DNA of 8,442 nt, from contig DAOUWH010000058.1 in assembly GCA_030667205.1 (NCBI GenBank), forward strand, positions 1 through 8,442, written 5' to 3'. The position numbers and the translations under genes are program-made. Origin of the DNA: Nitrospirota bacterium (lineage in GTDB: Bacteria > Nitrospirota > Thermodesulfovibrionia > Thermodesulfovibrionales > JdFR-86). Below are positions 5,590 through 8,442 of the stretch, piece by piece (positions within the stretch are counted from its first letter, which is position 1; each line of letters opens with the position of its first letter). A model generated the notes under the pieces. It saw only the letters and a list, made by a program, of their open reading frames with translations. It was not told where the DNA came from and ran no database searches.

Positions 5590-5883
5590 TTGGCTCAGGA
5601 AGCTCCAAAAAGAAAGCTTTCGGTCCTGAAAAGGGCACGGCAGGCCGAGGTGCGCAATATCCGCAACAAGGCCGTCCGCTCGAGGCTCAAGACTTTCGCC
5701 AAGAACGTAGCCGAGGCTACGGAGTCCAAGGACAGGGAGAAAGTCGAGCAGGCGCTGAAAGTTGCCGTAAAAGCGTACAGCACAGCCGCCTCAAAAGGCG
5801 TTGTTCACCGCAACACCGCATCGAGGAGCATCTCGAGGCTCTCAAGGCTGGCCGACAAGGTCCTTAAAGCCGAAGCAGCTTAA
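5590..5883 (+). CDS. rpsT: Small ribosomal subunit protein bS20
   Basis: S20 is a basic helical protein that binds 16S rRNA in the body of the 30S subunit and acts early in assembly. The 97-residue protein is lysine/arginine-rich throughout. It shows the family features KRARQAEVRNIRNKAVRSRLKT (about 14-35) and the conserved C-terminal block KGVVHRNTASRSISRLSRLADKV (69-91). It is slightly longer than the usual 87-90. The start is TTG with a strong Shine-Dalgarno; in E. coli rpsT also starts with UUG, and that weak start is part of autogenous translational repression by S20. A similar control here is inference. The last 20 bp overlap the 3' end of holA on the other strand. No terminator is visible at its end, so its transcript probably runs into holA antisense. 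Confidence 0.95.
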   Translation: MAQEAPKRKLSVLKRARQAEVRNIRNKAVRSRLKTFAKNVAEATESKDREKVEQALKVAVKAYSTAASKGVVHRNTASRSISRLSRLADKVLKAEAA

Positions 5884-6736
5884 CGAGAAGGTGCTCGACA
5901 GGGTAGGCCCCGCCGCTTGTCTTCATCATCAGGTCGGCCTCGTTGAGGAGCGAGAAGACCTTCTCACGGTTCTTCCACTTAGAGGAGACCCTTTCGTAGT
6001 GCCAGTTCAGCGCGCCTACCAGACCGTAGGGGTCCTGGACTTCCGAGAGCGTCCTGTATATCTTAAAAACCCTTGAAGCGTCCCTGGCCTTGAGGGCGTT
6101 TATCAGGTCAAAGACGTCGTAACCCCCGTATCCCTTGACTATTTCCTTGATATCCGGGGCGTCGAGTTTTTTCTTGCCCGACATGGCAAGCTTCTCCACC
6201 TCCGAGGCCAGAAGCCCGGCCTCCGGGCCTACGGTGCCTATAAGATATTCCACCGCCTCAGGGGTGAGTGTAATCCCCCTGCGGGATGCACGTTGGCCGA
6301 GCCATGCGGGCAGTTCTCTTTCGCGGATGTCCAGCGAGATGGCCGTAACACCCTCGAGGGTCTCCTTCGTGGTCTTTTTCAGGGTCCCGCTGTTAAGGAG
6401 GATAAGGACCGAATCGGGCGAGGGCTTTGAAAGATATTTTGCCAGGGGCTCGATGTCCTTTTTCAGGAGCTTCTGGACGTTGTCCATGACCACTGTTTTT
6501 CGCCCTTCGAAGAAAGGCACCGTATACAGGACGTCCACTATATGCTCCACAGGGGTCGCCTGCGCCGGCGACTCCATGTCGAACACCGAAAGCAGGAAGT
6601 CCCTGCGGTCCTCTGGGATGGTCTCCTTTACCGCGAACAGGGCCTCCTTCAGGAGGTACGGGTCTTCGGCATACAGGAGATATGCCGGGGAGTTAAAACC
6701 TTTTTTGAGCTCGTCGGTGAAGCCCTTGATGCTCAT
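5864..6736 (-). CDS. holA: DNA polymerase III subunit delta (clamp loader)
   Basis: Delta opens the beta sliding clamp and is part of the clamp-loader complex with gamma/tau and delta prime. The 290 residues show the HolA pattern in order. SPAYLLYAEDPYLLKEAL (16-33) is the start of the AAA+-like domain, PFFEGRKTVVMDNVQKL (74-90) contains the equivalent of the strand after the clamp-binding helix, and LPAWLGQRASRRGITLTPEAVEYLI (142-166) follows. ASEVEKLAM (177-185) comes next, then the collar domain with YDVFDLINALKARDASRVFKIYRTL (206-230) and WHYERV (245-250). It is shorter than the usual 330-345; the shortfall seems to lie partly in the collar, after residue 250. The ATG overlaps the lptE stop (ATGA), so translation is probably coupled. 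Its 3' end overlaps convergent rpsT. In E. coli nadD follows holA; here it does not. Confidence 0.93.
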   Translation of the reverse strand: MSIKGFTDELKKGFNSPAYLLYAEDPYLLKEALFAVKETIPEDRRDFLLSVFDMESPAQATPVEHIVDVLYTVPFFEGRKTVVMDNVQKLLKKDIEPLAKYLSKPSPDSVLILLNSGTLKKTTKETLEGVTAISLDIRERELPAWLGQRASRRGITLTPEAVEYLIGTVGPEAGLLASEVEKLAMSGKKKLDAPDIKEIVKGYGGYDVFDLINALKARDASRVFKIYRTLSEVQDPYGLVGALNWHYERVSSKWKNREKVFSLLNEADLMMKTSGGAYPVEHLLVKLLRL

Positions 6737-7221
6737 CTCATGTAAAGCAGGGCGGCGGAGATCTCCTCGGCCATGTCGCCGAGGGCCTGCTCTATGGCAA
6801 GCTCTTTGTTGGCTATGACGGAGGTGAGGTCGCCCCTGCTTGAGAAGGTGACGATGAACTTCCCGCCTCCGGGAAGTTTTTTATCAGCGCCGTCGGGTAC
6901 CCTCAGGGAAAACTCTCCCTCTATGGTCACCCTGTAGGTCGTTGAGAGCTCGGTTTCCTCGGAAAGGACGTCAAGGGCCAGACTACGCAAGTTGCCTTCT
7001 ATTACATTGCCGGAGCTTCCGCTTACCCGGATCCCGTTTCTCATGAGCGATGAGACGAGGGCCTCGGTGAGCCGGTCTTCGAGACCGGCCTCGCCGGTCA
7101 TGTTTTCGACAGGGCCTATCTTTACGGCCATCGTGGCCTTCTGCATGCTGTAGCCGCAGCCCGAAAGGACAGCCATGCACAGCGCAACAACCAGAATGTG
7201 TGCTGAAAATCTCATCATCAT
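6733..7221 (-). CDS. lptE: LPS-assembly lipoprotein LptE
   Basis: LptE is the outer-membrane lipoprotein that plugs and assembles the LptD barrel for lipopolysaccharide insertion. The 162 residues begin with a signal sequence (hydrophobic 7-18) and lipobox LSGC with C22, then CGY, the typical LptE start of the mature protein. After it come VKIGPVENMTGEAGLEDRLTEALVSSLMRNG (33-63), the family pattern of a strand followed by N-x-T and a helix, and YRVTIEGEFSLRV (96-108). A final helix includes ANKELAIEQALGDMAEEISAALL. Sequence identity in LptE is generally low; position between leuS and holA, as in E. coli, strengthens the call. Three consecutive ATGs (7221, 7218, 7215) could each start it. There is only a 3-nt gap from the leuS stop and no clear Shine-Dalgarno, so translation probably depends on ribosomes finishing leuS. 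It implies an LPS-bearing outer membrane. Confidence 0.88.
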   Translation of the reverse strand: MMMRFSAHILVVALCMAVLSGCGYSMQKATMAVKIGPVENMTGEAGLEDRLTEALVSSLMRNGIRVSGSSGNVIEGNLRSLALDVLSEETELSTTYRVTIEGEFSLRVPDGADKKLPGGGKFIVTFSSRGDLTSVIANKELAIEQALGDMAEEISAALLYMR

Positions 7222-7224
7222 TTG

Positions 7225-8442
7225 TTATACCACAATGTTTACGAGTTTTCCCTTTATTACGAAAACTTTCTTGATTTTTCCTTCATCGGCGAGGGCTTTT
7301 ATCTTCGGCTCCTCAAGGGCGGTCTGCTTCACCTCGTCCTCCGGAAGCCCGGCCGGTATCATGAGCTTCGCCCTTACCTTGCCGTTTACCTGAACGACGA
7401 GCTCTATCTCCTCTTCTTTTGCGATTTCCTCGTCCCCCGCGGGCCACTTCTGATTGAAGATGCTCGGTGGGTTGCCCATGGCCTCCCATAGCTCCTCGGC
7501 TATGTGGGGGGAAAAGGGCGAAAGGAGCACAAGCAGGGTCTCAAGCGCGAACCTCATGGTGCCCCAGTCCTCATCGGTCTTGGGCTTGAAGGCGCTTATC
7601 CCGTTTACGAGCTCCATGAGGGCCGCAATGGCGGTGTTGAAATGGTACTCGCGTTCGATGTCGTTCGTTACGCGCTTTATGCTCTGGTGGGCCTTTCGCG
7701 TCAGTGGGGTTGCCACATTGCCGGCTGGTGCGGCCGCCTTAAGATTTTCCAGATTAGTATGGACGATGTTATAAATTCTTCCTAAAAACCTGTGGGCGCC
7801 CTCGACGCCCTGCTCCGACCACTCGAGGTCGCGTTCCGGGGGCGCCGCAAACAGAGAGAACAGCCTTGAAGTGTCCGCCCCGTAGCGGTTTATGAGGGCA
7901 TCGGGGTCTATGACGTTCTTTTTGGACTTCGACATCTTCTCGGTCCTTCCGTGCTCCACGGGGTTTTCGCATTTAGTGCACTTCCCGCCTTCGGCTTCCT
8001 CCGGAAGGAGCCAGCCGTGCTCGGGGCAGCTTAAAGTCTCCTTGCAGACCATGCCCTGTGTAAGCAGGTTCGTGAAGGGCTCGCTCGCTTTGGTGATGCC
8101 CAGGTCGCGCATCACCCGCGTGAAGAAGCGGGAATAAAGCAGATGCAAGACCGCGTGCTCGACGCCTCCGATGTACTGGTCTACCGGCATCCAGTAGTCT
8201 ATTTCGCCCTTGACGGTTTTAGATTTCAGGTCTACGTCGCCCTTTGGGTGGCAGTAGCGGAGGAAATACCACGAGGAGTCCACGAAGGTATCCATCGTGT
8301 CGGTCTCCCTGCGCGCCGCACCGCCGCAGGCGGGGCAGGCGGTGTCCACGAACTCGGGGGCGTGAAGCGGCGAGTCGCCCTTGCCCGTGAGCTTTACGTC
8401 CTCGGGCAGCACCACCGGCAGGTCCTCCTCGGGCACGGGCAC
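7225..8442 (-). CDS. leuS: Leucyl-tRNA synthetase, C-terminal half (5' end outside window)
   Basis: Charges tRNA-Leu with leucine. The reading frame is open to the window edge, so the first visible codon (GTG at 8442) is internal; 405 residues of an expected 800-870 are present. Visible, in fragment numbering: the late catalytic-domain block RRETDTMDTFVDSSWYFLRYC (44-64), YIGGVEHAVLHLLYSRFF (90-107), the class I signature KMSKS at 169-173 (7938-7924), and NRYGADTSRLF (185-195). DLEWSEQGVEGAHRFL (205-220) opens the anticodon-binding helical domain. The C-terminal tRNA-binding domain ends with VQVNGKVRAKLMIPAG and the short tail VFVIKGKLVNIVV. Cysteines at C36/C39 and a CPEH...CTKC set (139-158) suggest zinc sites. 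It is the first visible gene of the leuS-lptE-holA cluster and ends TAA, 3 nt before lptE. Confidence 0.97.
   Translation of the reverse strand: MPVPEEDLPVVLPEDVKLTGKGDSPLHAPEFVDTACPACGGAARRETDTMDTFVDSSWYFLRYCHPKGDVDLKSKTVKGEIDYWMPVDQYIGGVEHAVLHLLYSRFFTRVMRDLGITKASEPFTNLLTQGMVCKETLSCPEHGWLLPEEAEGGKCTKCENPVEHGRTEKMSKSKKNVIDPDALINRYGADTSRLFSLFAAPPERDLEWSEQGVEGAHRFLGRIYNIVHTNLENLKAAAPAGNVATPLTRKAHQSIKRVTNDIEREYHFNTAIAALMELVNGISAFKPKTDEDWGTMRFALETLLVLLSPFSPHIAEELWEAMGNPPSIFNQKWPAGDEEIAKEEEIELVVQVNGKVRAKLMIPAGLPEDEVKQTALEEPKIKALADEGKIKKVFVIKGKLVNIVV

Overview
The window reads as ordinary chromosomal DNA from a Gram-negative (diderm), fairly GC-rich bacterium. It carries an LptE-type outer-membrane lipoprotein, a second lipoprotein with a classical lipobox, a bacterial LeuRS, DNA polymerase III delta and S20. 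Together with acyl-CoA dehydrogenase/ETF and an LDH-like malate dehydrogenase, these suggest a Desulfobacterota/Nitrospirota-like or related heterotroph. That placement is an impression from protein style, not a computed assignment. I see no mobile element, CRISPR array, tRNA or rRNA, and no stretch over 300 bases without a gene.

Left block (1-3776, all minus strand). Reading in the direction of transcription, malate dehydrogenase (mdh), an unusually long nucleoside-diphosphate kinase (ndk) and an acyl-CoA dehydrogenase form a tight operon with gaps of 16 and 29 nt. A strong sigma70-like promoter lies just ahead of mdh. A 19-bp-stem hairpin after the acyl-CoA dehydrogenase probably ends this transcript. 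A separate promoter then drives etfB, which is cut by the window start; its neighbour beyond the edge is probably etfA. Acyl-CoA dehydrogenase passes electrons to ETF, so these genes belong to fatty-acid or branched-chain acyl-CoA oxidation feeding the quinone pool. Malate dehydrogenase would then handle carbon in the TCA cycle.

Middle (3777-5508). A small three-repeat TPR protein (minus) and an LPP20-like lipoprotein (plus) diverge from a 156-nt intergenic region. That region holds two perfect TATAAT hexamers facing opposite ways and a tandem pair of 18-bp direct repeats.

Right block (5524-8442). rpsT (S20, plus, TTG start) converges with the minus-strand cluster leuS-lptE-holA. The 3' ends of rpsT and holA overlap by 20 bp. 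leuS-lptE-holA is the same order as in E. coli, and the three genes are packed for translational coupling (3-nt gap, then an ATGA overlap). leuS is cut by the window end.

I do not find an undescribed multi-gene system here. The most notable items are the extended NDK, two -10 boxes only 11 nt from start codons, the tandem repeat in the divergent promoter region, and the overlapping rpsT/holA 3' ends.
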